A stretch of 64,000 nt of DNA, from contig JAFEKR010000040.1 of the NCBI GenBank assembly GCA_019022495.1, positions 310,001 through 374,000 of the forward strand. The letters run 5' to 3'. Shown piece after piece: positions 37,533 through 48,542 of this stretch. A model generated the notes under the pieces. It was not told the DNA's origin. It was given only the letters and a program-made list of their open reading frames with translations, and did no database searches. The DNA comes from Epichloe hybrida (lineage: Eukaryota; Ascomycota; Sordariomycetes; Hypocreales; Clavicipitaceae). Position 1 is the first letter of the stretch. The number at the start of each line of letters is the position of its first letter. Position numbers and translations under genes: made by a program.

Positions 37533-37541
37533 ATCAGATAA
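37533..37541 (+). promoter_or_regulatory. Iron GATA-repressor site (ATCAGATAA)
   Basis: Exact match to ATCWGATAA, the high-affinity site known for fungal iron-responsive GATA repressors (SreA/SRE/Urbs1/Sfu1 type). It lies 189 bp upstream of the FTR1 start codon. A one-mismatch neighbour, ATGAGATAA, lies at 37507-37515. Confidence 0.75.
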
Positions 37542-37575
37542 CAACAGCCGGGTCAATTGAGAAAAAAAAAAAAAG

Positions 37576-37907
37576 GGACAACTAAACGCGCATCCGTCAA
37601 AAATGGAATGTGCATTCGCCGCTGCTTATAGGGTGCTAGGCTTGCTTAATGACTTGAAAATCATGTGAGCTTTTATTACTATATTATATAATAAGTATGC
37701 CTGTAAACCTTATTTTCAAATCCCCTTGCCTTTTCTAACCTACTGCTATTCTTTCAAATTAACTTGAAATACAAGTATAGAAAATTATGTACAAACACAA
37801 GCCACACACTATAATAGTGTGGGTGGGTCATCTGACGGATTAGGACTAATGGCGGATGCACATTTAATCTCTAACGGATGCGCGTTTATGTACATACATA
37901 GTTGTCC
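37576..37907. mobile_element. MITE-like 332-bp inverted-repeat element in the FTR1-FET3 promoter
   Basis: The outer ends are GGACAACTA (37576-37584) and TAGTTGTCC (37899-37907). Longer imperfect inverted arms follow at 37576-37620 and 37852-37907, both containing AACGCGCATCCGT and ATGTGCATYCGCC blocks; the right arm has about 12 extra bases. The interior is AT-rich with a small palindrome ACACTATAATAGTGT near 37,806. No coding capacity. Flanks are A-runs, so the target duplication cannot be judged. Confidence 0.75.
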
Positions 37908-38205
37908 AAAAAAAAATGGCGCATCATAATAGTATTACACGATAGGCAAGTCCCATCATTCTGGTTTCTTGGCTTGGATTTGCTGCCAACATCTGATTGT
38001 GAGGTGGGCCCATCAACAAAAAATGCGACAATCTCGCAGCAGTATTACTCTGTCGACTCGCACGGGGAGCTGCGCTCTACCAGATTTCGCGCCAATCCCT
38101 GAGAGCGGGTTTTTTAAAGTCGTTCGATTCGCGTGGTCCTGCAGTTGGCTGGTAATTTCGAGGCTGAAACTTGACCCACAATAGCACACAATCATATCAA
38201 TTCGC

Positions 38206-38214
38206 TTATCAGAT
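38206..38214 (-). promoter_or_regulatory. Iron GATA-repressor site (ATCTGATAA on minus strand)
   Basis: Second exact ATCWGATAA match in the shared promoter, 563 bp upstream of the FET3 start, on the FET3 side of the MITE and before the purine tract. Confidence 0.7.
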
Positions 38215-38339
38215 GGGTCGGCGCCATTCACCGAGTTTTTATCAATCAGACGATCAGGCCACTCGTTTCCGTTGAGGACGCGAGATGAAGTCTCTCGACC
38301 CTTGCCCCGGCTCGCTGGTGACCGAGTCGCGCACAGTAG

Positions 38340-38505
38340 AAAAGAAAGAAAGAAAGGAAGAAAGAAAGAAAGGAAGAAAGAAAGAAAGGAAGAAAGAAAG
38401 AAAGAAAGGAAGAAAGAAAGAAAGAAAGGAAGAAAGAAAGAAAGAAAGGAAGAAAGAAAGAAAGAGGGAAAAAAAAAAGAAAAAAGAAAAGAAAAGAAAA
38501 GAAAA
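38340..38505 (+). repeat. Purine-only GAAA/GGAA microsatellite tract
   Basis: About 165 nt of uninterrupted A and G made of AAAG and GGAAG units, ending in GAAAAGAAAAG. It lies about 270 bp upstream of the FET3 start codon. Such homopurine mirror-like tracts can form triplex DNA and exclude nucleosomes. The long Lys/Glu/Arg and Phe/Ser frames here are artefacts. Confidence 0.95.
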
Positions 38506-38776
38506 AGCTGGCTGGGCTTCGATAGCGTTGGATGGATCCCAGGTTCGAAGCGCTCTCCAACTTCAAGCACATCTTTGTGGCCGGGGTTGTCGTCGTGTCC
38601 TGAGGAGCCGGAAGGTGTGACGAGCGCTTTTCTCTCTCCAAGCAATAACCCGTACATAACTCCATTCGAGCACGTTTTTTCTTGCCCCTTGTTGACTGAC
38701 CATCCTGCGCTGTTTGCACCAACTGATTATAATAAGACCTCTGGATTTTTGAGTGAGGCAAGTTCCCCAGACCAAG

Positions 38777-40892
38777 ATGGCGCGTCTTGTGCATTTGACA
38801 GCCGTCTTGGCTGCGTCTATACGCTTGGCAGCGGCTGCCACCATCAACCACGATTTCAACGTCACTTGGGTCAGAGCCAATCCGGACGGCGCGTTCGAGC
38901 GACCAGTCATTGGCATCAACGGCAAATGGCCGATTCCCACCATTGAGTGCAATCTCGGTGATCGCATAGTCATCAACTTGAATAATCAGCTCGGCAATCA
39001 ATCGACCTCGCTGCACTTCCACGGCCTATTCCAGAATGGAACAAACCATATGGACGGCCCATCGGGTGTCACTCAATGCGCTGTCCCCCCCGGCAGCTCA
39101 GTCACTTACAACTTCACCGTAAGCCTCGTCGACTTTGCAGAAACTCATGGTTGGGTTGCATTCGTATCACTAACAAAAGATTTGTCAAGGTGGACCAACC
39201 TGGAACGTATTGGTATCACTCTCACAATGACGGCCAATATCCCGACGGTCTTCGCGGGCCTCTCGTTGTTCATGATCCCGAGTTCCCGTACAAGAAAGAG
39301 GTAGATGAGGAAATCGTCCTCACTCTTTCGGACTGGTATCATGACGAAATACAGACCCTCATTCCTCAATTTTTGAGCAAGACCAACCCCACCGGCGCAG
39401 AGCCTGTCCCTAATGCTTGCCTCATCAATGACACGCAGAACATTACCGTCTCTGTACAACCCGGAAAGACGTATCACGTCCGAGTCATCAACATTGGTGC
39501 CTTTGCCGGTCAATACCTGTGGTTCGAGGGCCACAAGATGCGCATCGTCGAGGTTGACGGCGTGTATACCAAGGATGCGGAGGCCGACATGGTTTACATA
39601 ACTGCCGCTCAGCGCGTCAGCTTTCTTCTGACGACCAGGAACGACACGAATGCCAATTTTCCCTTTATGGCCAGCATGGACAAGGTATGGCGAGCCATGT
39701 TTGTCGAAAGAAGGAGCCACGAGCGAGGGCGCAGCTCAACGCTAACGTATCATCTTGGGCATAGACTCTCTTCGACAAGCTTCCCGCGGACTTGAACTAC
39801 AACTCGACGGGTTGGCTCAGCTATGACAAGTCCAAGAGCTATCCCGACCCGGCCTTGGTGGACGAGCTGAATCCCTTTGATGATATGACTCTTGAAGCAT
39901 ACGACGGCATGGAACTCTTGCCCGAGCCCGACCAAAACGTGGCGTTGGATGTCATTATGAAAAACCTCGGCGACGGAGTCAACTATGCCTTCTTCGGCAA
40001 CATCACTTACAAGTCTCCCAAGGTTCCCACGCTTTACAGCGTGCTTAGCTCAGGCGACAAAGCTACTGATCCCGCCATATACGGGGAGCATACACATCCC
40101 TTCGTCTTGAAAAAGAACGAGATTGTCCAGATTGTCGTCAACAACCTCGACGAAGGCCGCCATCCATTCCACTTGCACGGCCACAATTTCCAAGCCATCT
40201 ATCGCTCCAACGAGTCGGCCGGCACTTGGGAAGATGGCGGTGGCGCGGCAGGAAAGACGTTTCCCAAGGTGCCCATGAGACGTGACACCTTGCTCATCTA
40301 CCCCAACGGTAACATGGTTTTGCGATTCAAAGCCAACAACCCCGGCGTCTGGCTCTTCCACTGTCACATCGAATGGCACGTCATCTCGGGGCTTGTCGCC
40401 ACGTTTGTTGAAGCACCTATGGACCTGCAAAAGTCCCTTGCCATCCCAACGGACCACCTCGACGCATGCAAGGCCGGGAACATCCCTACTGAGGGGAACG
40501 CAGCCGGCAACACCAAAGACTTGCTTGACCTGTCGGGCCAAAATACACCACCCGACCCTCTCCCGGCTGGGTACGTTTTTTTTTTTTTTTTTCCTTTCCC
40601 TTTTCTCTCCGTCCTTTATTGCACTCTCCTTGGAAGTAAAAGACTGACAACGGGGCGCCCTCCCAGATTCACCACCCGTGGTATTGTAGCCCTGGTGTTC
40701 AGTTGCGTCACAGGCATTCTCGGAATCTGTGTCGTCGCATGGTACGGCATGTCGCAGCCCCTTGAAGAGGCCACCGCGGCCGTGGCAACACTTGTCCGAG
40801 AAGCCCAGGTCACCGGCTCGGGCACCAGTCCGAATCACGACGACGGAAACGCAGCAGCCACGGAGGCCGGTGTTCTCAGACGAAGGACCTAG
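38777..40892 (+). CDS. FET3: Iron multicopper oxidase FET3 (ferroxidase)
   Basis: Oxidises Fe(II) to Fe(III) at the cell surface and passes it to FTR1. Four exons, 38777-39118, 39190-39684, 39765-40570 and 40667-40892 (introns 71, 80 and 96 bp), give 622 residues. A signal peptide covers about residues 1-21. All four copper-ligand motifs are present: HFH 80-82, HSH 124-126, HPFHLHGH 412-419 and HCHIEWH 478-484. Residues at the places of the yeast ferroxidase determinants are acidic: Glu185 in GAEPVP, Asp278 and Asp408, supporting ferroxidase rather than laccase. A membrane helix at about 553-573 anchors the protein with its oxidase domain outside. Intron 3 holds a long T run and reads open in frame, but the splice removes it. 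Start is ATG 38777; the frame opens earlier only through GTG. Confidence 0.96.
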
Positions 40893-41845
40893 GTATTCAT
40901 TTTCCAAAACAAAAAGCTGGTTATGGAAGGGGCAATGAAGCTACCCAATTGTTGCAAATGCAGTCTATAGACCATGTTGGATTTCAGAAACGCCAGGGTT
41001 TTTTTTACCACTTTGTCATGAAACATGGTGCAATTACATCCCCCGCCCAGGTCATCATCATGAGCCCTCAATTACCCACTCTCCAATATCAGCACGCATC
41101 TCAAAAGCCAGGGTCCTCCAGTCCAATGAACTTTGTTCTCAAATCGAAAAAAAGAAAAAAGAAAAAAAAGATGGAATTATCAGTAAGCGAGAGACTGCTC
41201 CCTCTAATTAGAATATAAATATGATCCAGTACTGTATCCCACCCACCCAATGAGCGTAGATTATTCCGACGCAAGATGCAGCAATACATGCATTGTGCCT
41301 CATAAATTGGAACTGCAAAAGGGCCCCCACTATGGGGTTTTGAAAAGAAGATGTAAAAGCAGCCAGCCCATTTTCTCATGACAATAACCCTCCACCATTT
41401 CCCCCCATCATCCCCAAGGCCGTGTAGTTTCCGTATGTCATCGCCGCCCCGGCCCTCCCCAGCCGCCTTCATATTTCGTTTTCCCAGACGCCGATTCCAT
41501 GCTTTTTTTTTTTTCCTTTTTTCTTTTCTTTTTTCGAGAATTAAGTATTGGCGGATGCGGGCGGGTGTGCATCCACAGTAGCGCAAGTGCTGTTGTTGAC
41601 CTCGTACAACAACGGAGAAAAAAAGTAGTTCCACTAATTTTTCTTCGTCTCTCATTTGTTCGAGTTCACCAAAGTGTTTTGTTTTGGTCACAGGGTTTAG
41701 CGTTTGTAGTGCTGCCTGTCTCGAAACAAAAGAGTCACAAGGGTATGTGTTGTGCGTTTTCATGCAAAGTAGGTTTGTTTCAAAAGAGTCCCGACGCCTG
41801 CGCCAGGTCGTTGGAGGAGAGGGGGGAAAGGGGGATCTGGCGACT
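40893..41845. other. Convergent intergenic region FET3-PIS1
   Basis: 953 bp between two stop codons. Contains A/G-rich and T-rich simple stretches (about 41,145-41,170 and 41,500-41,535). No gene, RNA or repeat element recognised; open frames here have low-complexity translations. Confidence 0.7.
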
Positions 41846-42979
41846 CTAGACTCGCTTGGCCTTGGCCTTGCGCGGAAGACCCTTCTCCTTTCGCATCTTG
41901 ATATCCACTTCGGCGAGCCAATTGCTGGCATTGTAAAGCTGCACTCCGTTGATGATTTGCTTGACTAGCATGAAGGGCAAGCTGATGCCGGCGATGAGCC
42001 AGGGACCCAGCGAGTCCATCTTGTTGGTGCGGGCAATTTCAAGGGCGGCGGCGCTGAATGGATCGGGGAACATTTGTCGAAGCACCGAGGTGTTAACGGG
42101 CGCGCCGGGGTTGATGTGTCCGCCGCTGGATTCTTCGACGCTCCTGAGCAGATGGGGGGACAACCAGGGCGAGGAGAAGGCGAGGAGGTAGAGGCCGATG
42201 AAGAAGAGCTCATTGAGAGCGCAGAGAGTAAAGAGAACACCCTGCGTGGCGACAGACATAGATGAGCATTTGGCAATATTTCCCCGACGTCGCGCATAGA
42301 TGGGGTGCCAGACCGTTGTCACGTACCTTGTTGGTGTAGTACAGGTTGAGCAGCCAGTTCTGGCTTTTATCAATGTTCTTGTGGCTCGAGTCGGAGCCGC
42401 AAACCACAAGCGTAGCATACATGTGCATGTAGTGGCTTGCAAAATCCAGAGCAATCAAGCCCTGGAAAAGAATGGCCCATCGAGGGAAAGCAGAGGACAA
42501 GAAGACGAGGAGGCACGACGTGGTGCAGCGATCCGTCACCATGTCGAGAACGGCGCCGAAACGCGTCGACTGTTCAAAAACTCGGGCGGCGTAGCCATCA
42601 AAGGCATCGAGGAGGCACGAGATGCTGTACAGGACGGAGCAGGTTCGCGGGTGGACGGGCATGTAGTATAAGGAGGCGATGGCGAGGATGATGCGAATGT
42701 ACCCTGATGTGATGGTTAGCTGCCACGACGGGAGTTGGACTTTATTCGGGTTTTTTGTGTTTTTTCTGTGAAGGGAAGGGGGGGGGGTTGTCTTTGCGCA
42801 CCGATGATATTGGGCCAGAACAAAAAGATGTTCTCGTCTTCTTCTGAGCCCGAGGCTTCGGCCACGTGGTTGGCAGAGCCATTGCCATTCATCAAGGTGG
42901 CTTGCTGATCATCATCGGAAGCCGCTGCAGCGGCTTCGCGCAGCTTCGCAGACTTTCGTCGGGTTTGGCGGTTAGACAT
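41846..42979 (-). CDS. PIS1: Phosphatidylinositol synthase (CDP-diacylglycerol-inositol 3-phosphatidyltransferase)
   Basis: Joins CDP-diacylglycerol and myo-inositol to phosphatidylinositol in the ER/Golgi membrane, an essential step. Three exons on the minus strand: 42979-42802, 42703-42327 and 42241-41846 (introns 98 and 85 bp), 316 residues. The CDP-alcohol phosphotransferase signature is complete: D92-x2-D95-G96-x2-A-R100-x8-G109-x3-D113-x3-D117. Preceding it, NIIGYIRIILA spans the exon 1/2 junction. Several hydrophobic helices follow, and the C-terminus is basic (KAKAKRV). The N-terminal about 50 residues are polar with a short Ala run. Convergent with FET3. Family members using other alcohols share the signature; length and NIIGY context favour PI synthase. 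Confidence 0.93.
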
Positions 42980-45851
42980 TGTTGACAGATGTGATTGGTT
43001 TTGAAAACGAGCACGGGAATCCGAATATTTGCGACTTGTAACTGTCGAGATGCGAACCCGTGGCAGCCTGCGTATCTGCGTTGGGTTGGGGGTCGGCTGT
43101 TCACGATTCTCGTTCTCAAGCTCAACCCAGCAATAGCTGGAGTTTTCGCGCGCGCGCGACCGAAGGACCCGAAGGATCCGAAAGGGGGCACCGGGGGCGT
43201 GTGTCTGGTGGTGGTGATAGTGGTGGTGACGACGCTCAGATAGCAGAGCGTCAGAGCGTCGGTTAAAAGGAAGAGCGAAGAGAAATGGGTTGTTCAACGT
43301 ATCACTGATGATCCGCCGTGAAGAGGGAGGAGCAAAGGAAGGAGCAAAATGAATGGATGAGAAGGAATAGATTGTGAGGGGAAAATTGAAATTCGGGCCA
43401 GGCAAGGCAAATGGGTTGCGCAGATGGAAGCAAGGTTTCTGACGATGGATGGCTTTGTTCAATGGTCAGTCCGTGCTGCCTCCTGAATCGGCCCGCCAGG
43501 GAGTGTCTCCTGGGATCCGCCAAAGTATCCGTGTCTTGGCACCACTTGGCACCACTGGCACCACTGGCACCACGTGCACCACGTCACACTGACGCTCCTG
43601 ACATTTCTCCTCGTCTTGCTTCCCCGTGGACCCTTGTGGATATGCGAGCCGTTTTGGGTTAAGCCAGGGCTAGCAATACCACTACTTAATTGGACATGCC
43701 CAAGGGAGCGTGATCTGACTGGCAAATTGTTCAAGGCAGGACCAGCCCACCCGGCGGTCGAACGCGTATGTACGGATTACTGGATGGTGATATTGGTGTC
43801 TTTGATAACCTTCATCACAACGCTACTATCTTCACCGCACAAGCCATAGAGCGTGCATAAAATGAGATCCTCGATGGGCTCTTGCACCGCCGACGAAGCT
43901 TGGTAAGGCCGGGATTGTTGACCGTCTTAAACTTTCTTATTAGTACGGTGGCTCCGAGCAGCTGTTTCGGGCAGAAAGCGACATCGTCATTGCATCTACA
44001 TATCTATTGCTGCGTTGCAGGCTGTCCTTCTGTCCTCGAAGGACTTTCTATTCTCCCCGTGCACCAAAGAGACGCACTACAATGCCCCCAGACAATGAGT
44101 TCCAAAGGGTGCGTTGAAACCACCACGTCACCACTTTTTCGTTCAGCCAAGTGCGAAAGGAACATCTCGAAAAAAAAAATGTAAGAATAATAGCATCATT
44201 GTGCCCACTCACTCATGCAGCCATCCCATGCCGAATCTCGTTCCCAAGGGGTCTAATTAGTAAGTGGTCTATGTAAGTGCTTTGAAAGCCAGAGCCCTTA
44301 AAGTGTGGCGATGATTGTTCGATTGACCGTCAAGCACCTCGGCAGGTTGGACGAACTCAAAACAGGTCGAGTTGACAAAAGATGAGACCAGCTCCTCGTA
44401 CTCTCAGAAACGCATCCTCGTTTCCTAGTGCCAGGCAACCAACTGAGTCGAGAACGTTCAATTATGGTGGAGCAATTTGTATAAGACGAAACGCAAATCG
44501 AGAAACGGTGCCCAAGGGTAAGCTCGGCAGTTGTGTATTTAGGGTCATGGTCCGATCCAAACCGATTCATGCAGTCCATCATTCGAGCACCGCTTTTGAT
44601 ATCGGTGACGCTAGCACTAGTGAAGCAGATGATTCATTACAGCGAGCATAGATTCGATATGAAGGAGAGCGTGCAGGTGGGATCTGACTAGGCTGAAGAT
44701 GCCGGCATTCTCAATTAGCAGGACTGTTTTGTTGTCAGAGAGCATGAGAAGAAGTCCTCTTCATCGGCCGATGATACAGTAAATTGTACATTAGATCTCA
44801 TCGGACATCTGGGGACGTGATCCAAACAAACTGACATCTAGGTGATGCAAAAAGGCTTCTCAATGTACCGAGTTGAGTACGACTACGAACCACTCTGCGC
44901 CCCGTACTCCGCATGAGATGCGTTCTTTTTCTTCACCGTTGCTGAGGCTCACCTGCGTCTCATGTCACATCCCGATACCTTTGCGGTGAGCCAGCCGAGA
45001 CGATGGCTGCATCCCTGATATTGTTGTTCACAGGCTCAGATTGGAGCAAGCTGGCCCAAGGAACAAAAGAGGTGCGTTCGGTTATGCAATTCGGAAAGAG
45101 GGCTATCAAAAGCCTTGTCAACACAATCAGCGTCTGCTGAGAAACAAGATTTTAGCCGGGGCCAATAACTGTCAGTAGGCGGTTACGTTGGCTTTGCAAC
45201 GTCAGATTGCACCATAAAAATTGAAGGAATAAGGAGCCAACGGTTTGTCTGAGGTCGTCAATGTGGGCAAATACACACATTATCAGATGCCGTGTATGCC
45301 CATTGGTCCACTACTCCCCCCGTCTGGCGATATCCTTGAATACTCCAAGTGTTCACGAGCAAGTGACACATATTGTACTCCGTACCAACGAGACATTTGT
45401 GGACGTCGTTTTTTTTATAAACCTCTGAGTATCAAGAGGCCATGACGTATCGATTCAGTGTGAAAGGGGGTCCACTGCAGATTGAAAACGATAGCATCAG
45501 AATTGCCGACTTTGGCGTTAATCTGTGCCCTGATTCTCCCATTCCGTCGGCTGAGAATCGACGTGGCTTTTGTGCTCCAGATCCAGGAGAGTAAGAAAGA
45601 ATGTAGCCAGACGGCGATCCATTTTCTTCAAAGCCTAATGCCATTACGGGTTAGGAAGTTGATTGTTGTCAAAGAGAATTGGGGGGAAGGATGCTTGTAT
45701 TCCATAATTAGCTAAGCGTAACACATGATGCCGAAACGGAGAATGATGCGTACCTCCTATTTTTCCCATGTTTGTGCTTCTTCCTTCAAAACGTCAGGTT
45801 AGTTTCAAGCAAAATTTTCAGAACCAATGACCAGCCACCTGGCTCAAGTTG
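42980..45851. other. 2.9-kb intergenic region without a supported gene
   Basis: Lies between the PIS1 start and the OMP decarboxylase stop. The first about 350 bp should be the PIS1 promoter, with a CG alternation at about 43,148-43,158. A TGGCACCAC repeat is at 43,536-43,584. Several frames of 60-90 codons exist on both strands but show no domain, codon bias or splice continuity. No tRNA was recognised. A GTACTCCG motif recurs here (44,904 and 45,375). Confidence 0.65.
43536..43584. repeat. Short tandem repeat of TGGCACCAC units
   Basis: Five 9-10 bp units from TTGGCACCAC to GTGCACCAC, in tandem in the PIS1 upstream region. Confidence 0.85.
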
Positions 45852-46952
45852 CTAGCGAACCCTCTCAGTGTAACCCTTCCAAGCCGCAGAGCGATATCGC
45901 TCCGTTTCGCCCTCGGGGTCCCCTGCTTTGAGGATCCCACGGCCGACAATGACGATGTCCGCTCCAGCTACGCCGATAATCTTTTGTGGTGTATTATACT
46001 GCTGGCCTTTTCCGTCGCCCTGGACTGTGCCGTTTTGATCCTCGTCTTCGGGCGGCAGCTGGCAGCCTGGCGTCATGTGAATAAATTCGTCATCGAGTTC
46101 CGTATTCAACGTCTCTTGTGATACAAATCCCATTACAAAGTCTTTGTGTTCTCTGGCAGCCTCCACGCAAGCTTGTGTATACTCCTTATTCATAAAGTTC
46201 CCCGCCGAGGACATCTGCGCCAGAATGAGTAGACCTCGCGCCATAGGTGCCTCCTCGATGCCAGCAAACAGAACCTCATCCCCACCAGTCATGCTTTTGG
46301 TCAGTCGGGGAGAGTTGACGGGTTCGTATTGCTGTGTTACTGTCGTGACGGAGACGATGCTCCCCTTACGACCATCGTCTGGCCGCCGAGATGTATTGCC
46401 ATTAGCTTCGTCCCGGCCGCTGGACCCCGCGTCATTTTCTTCAAAGTCTTCCGCAGTCGGTGTGCCCACGGAAACTGACGTCTTCACTTCATACGGGTAC
46501 CGTTCGAACCACCGGGTAGCAGCATTTGCCAGGGAAGTGACAGACGCCTTTCCGGGAACCATGTTAACATTGACTATGTGTGCCCACTCGATGATGCGCG
46601 CAGAACCGCCAATGTACTGCAACTCCACCGTGTTACCAATGTCAGCGAACTTGCGATCTTCGAAAATCAAGAATCCATGTCGACGAGCTAACGACGCCAA
46701 CTTTGCGCCAGTGCCAGTTTGCGGGTGGAAGTCCCAGCCGGAGACCATATCATAGTGCGTCTTGAGAACAACGATAGACGGGCCAAGCTTGTCGGCAAAG
46801 TAAAGAAGTTCCCGGGCAGTCGCGACATCAGCACTCAAACAGAGGTTGGACGCCTTCAAGTCCATAAGCTTGAATAGATAGGCGTTGAGCGGGTGTGTGG
46901 CACTCTGAGCTCTCGAGGCGTAAGTCGCCTTGAGGGTTTGGTGCGGTGCCAT
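45852..46952 (-). CDS. pyrG: Orotidine-5'-phosphate decarboxylase
   Basis: Last step of de novo UMP synthesis, converting OMP to UMP in the cytosol (URA3 of yeast, pyr4/pyrG of moulds). Single exon, 366 residues, starting [13 protein letters not shown]. Active-site residues present: Asp42 (LSADV), Lys64 (LKTHYDMV), and the signature [10 protein letters not shown] with Asp99, Lys101 and Asp104. The phosphate-site segment IVIVGRGI lies near the C-terminus after GQQYNTP. Residues about 160-235 form an acidic, Ser/Gly-rich insertion absent in yeast but normal in filamentous ascomycetes, which explains the length over about 267 residues. No introns or breaks. The opposite-strand frame 46144-46755 is its shadow. 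Confidence 0.97.
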   Translation of the reverse strand: MAPHQTLKATYASRAQSATHPLNAYLFKLMDLKASNLCLSADVATARELLYFADKLGPSIVVLKTHYDMVSGWDFHPQTGTGAKLASLARRHGFLIFEDRKFADIGNTVELQYIGGSARIIEWAHIVNVNMVPGKASVTSLANAATRWFERYPYEVKTSVSVGTPTAEDFEENDAGSSGRDEANGNTSRRPDDGRKGSIVSVTTVTQQYEPVNSPRLTKSMTGGDEVLFAGIEEAPMARGLLILAQMSSAGNFMNKEYTQACVEAAREHKDFVMGFVSQETLNTELDDEFIHMTPGCQLPPEDEDQNGTVQGDGKGQQYNTPQKIIGVAGADIVIVGRGILKAGDPEGETERYRSAAWKGYTERVR

Positions 46953-47648
46953 GGCTGCGATCTCGCCACAATATTTGAATCTTTTGGTGGGTAAAAGGCT
47001 TTGTCAATATATACTGAATTTGTGCAAGACAATAAGTTTCTTGACAATAAAATTTGACGATGAAACAATGCAGGGTCAATACCCAGATGATGGTTTCATA
47101 AACAAAAGTCAATTAGCTTCTTATTATGAGGTAGAGAAGAAAAAAAAAAACCTGCGGAGAAACATTTTCATAAGGGGAGTGGGGTCCACCTCCCCCCCTT
47201 CGCGTTTACCACTACATACAGGATAGTCGCCTTACATAGACAGATTGAGTAAGTTATCCATATGTATTAATAAGCCCTCTAATAGTAAAAAGGGGGTTTA
47301 ACCCTTGATAACATAATCCCTAATAATTCCACTTTCCTTAGACTTAAATAGCTAGGCTTCTAAGCATGTTTAGTTCCTGTATTACTCTTAAGCGTTGCTA
47401 TTTGGAGCTATGTTTTCTTGCTTACTAGAGCTATAACCCCCACGTGATACCCCACATCCCACGCTTCACCCTTTTGTAATACTACCACTTTTATTAGTAA
47501 CGCCGCTGCATTATGAGGAGCACAGAGGCACAGAGGACAGAGGCATAAGCGCGACCAAGCGCGACCACATTATAGAGCATAGTAGGTCCTGGGATCGTAG
47601 AACGTAGTGGCCTAGCTACTAGCTACTAGCTAGTAGCTAGTCACGCGT
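46953..47648. other. Upstream region of the OMP decarboxylase gene
   Basis: Promoter-side sequence with no gene. From about 47,230 to 47,400 it is noticeably AT-rich, with TAGCTAGG/AATAAG wording like the RIP-altered blocks, and may be an old repeat relic. A cluster of CTAGCTACTAG palindromic words lies at 47,613-47,640. Confidence 0.5.
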
Positions 47649-48056
47649 TGTCACGGCTTATGCCTGGGTTCTGTGAACAGAGTGATAGTCAAGATCTCTC
47701 TCCGCAATCACTTTCGGACTAGGAATAGGGGAGCACGTGACAAACCTGTGGACAGTCTGTCTTAGTTATTTATTATTAGCCTATTTATATACAAGCGAAT
47801 GTACGGAGTACTCCGCACTTCTAGTCCACTTTTATCTGATTGGATACAACCATACAGACCCTAGCTGACGTGACTTCACAAGCCTTATGTAGCAGTTAGC
47901 ACGCTTAAGGGGATAGCGAAGACTACCTATATAGAGGCGGAAGGTTAGAGTTTAAAACATCCGTGTACCTACCTACCCTTAGGTCGCGTTGTTCTAGCTA
48001 TGTGTGAGAATCTAGTTATCCCTCTGTTTATCATCATCCCAACCGAAGTCGTGACA
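47649..48056. mobile_element. Possible solo LTR or short terminal-repeat element (408 bp)
   Basis: It starts TGTCACGGCTT and ends AAGTCGTGACA, an 11-bp inverted end with one mismatch, of the TGTCACG...CGTGACA type found on many fungal gypsy LTRs. The 270-bp LTR of this window shares the first bases TGTCACGGCTT, but the rest is unrelated. A TATA-like CTATTTATATAC lies at about 47,781. No matching target duplication (CGCGT left, GGCAG right), so boundaries or origin may be wrong. Confidence 0.4.
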
Positions 48057-48542
48057 GGCAGCTATAAGGATCTTGTAATACTATATACCCTTTGTATCTT
48101 CCTTATCTCTCTAAGTAGTATTACTTTGTAGCTAATTATAGCCATTAGAGAGAAATAAAAAACCGGGGCATGTAGATTTATAAAACAATTCAGGGGGCAG
48201 AGTGTGGAGGCATTTTAAGCTGCAGTTCGTGGGAGGGCGGGAAGAAGACCCAATTGGTTCAGCGTGAGTCCTGAATAGTGTTGGCGCCAATATCACTGGT
48301 CGAGACAATAATAATAATGACAAAGGCAATGCAATGTGCTGCAATGCGCTGCGATACGTTGCACTGCACTATCCTGCAAGTTATATTCTACTCCCCACTT
48401 TTGTCCACGATCCACTTGCCTCGCGAGCCGATGGAACCGGTCTGCCCTAAAATTACATACAATCTAATCCCTATTTGTTTTTACAAGAGGCACATAACTA
48501 GGGCCCAGGGGTAGCTGGCGAATAACAGATCTTTCTACAGAG
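48057..48542. other. Gene-free stretch
   Basis: No gene, RNA or repeat recognised. It includes a run of similar GCAATGYGCTGC words at 48,329-48,360; open frames here are short and unsupported. Confidence 0.6.

Larger units (their letters stand above)
37345..38776. promoter_or_regulatory. Shared divergent promoter of FTR1 and FET3
   Basis: A 1,432-bp gap between the two start codons and the only intergenic DNA between the permease and its ferroxidase. It contains two perfect ATCWGATAA sites, a MITE-like insertion (37576-37907) and a purine-only tract (38340-38505). Open frames at 38013-39022 and 38272-38946 arise from the purine tract and are not genes. Co-regulation by iron is inferred from the sites and from the known biology of this pair. 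Confidence 0.85.

Noticed and set aside
38013..39022. Long open frames on both strands across the FET3 promoter (Lys/Glu-rich and Phe/Ser-rich)
   Set aside because: They are translations of the purine-only microsatellite at 38340-38505 and overlap the FET3 first exon in other frames.
40571..40666. FET3 exon 3 reading straight through into exon 4
   Set aside because: The 96-bp segment has GTACGT and CCCAG ends, a T run and a GACTGAC branch site. Read-through would insert a Phe-rich string before the membrane helix.
43300..45715. Several 60-95 codon frames between PIS1 and the OMP decarboxylase gene
   Set aside because: No domain, no splice-joined continuation, overlapping frames on both strands; treated as chance.
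46144..46755. 203-codon plus-strand frame
   Set aside because: Antisense shadow of the intact OMP decarboxylase gene, without domain similarity.
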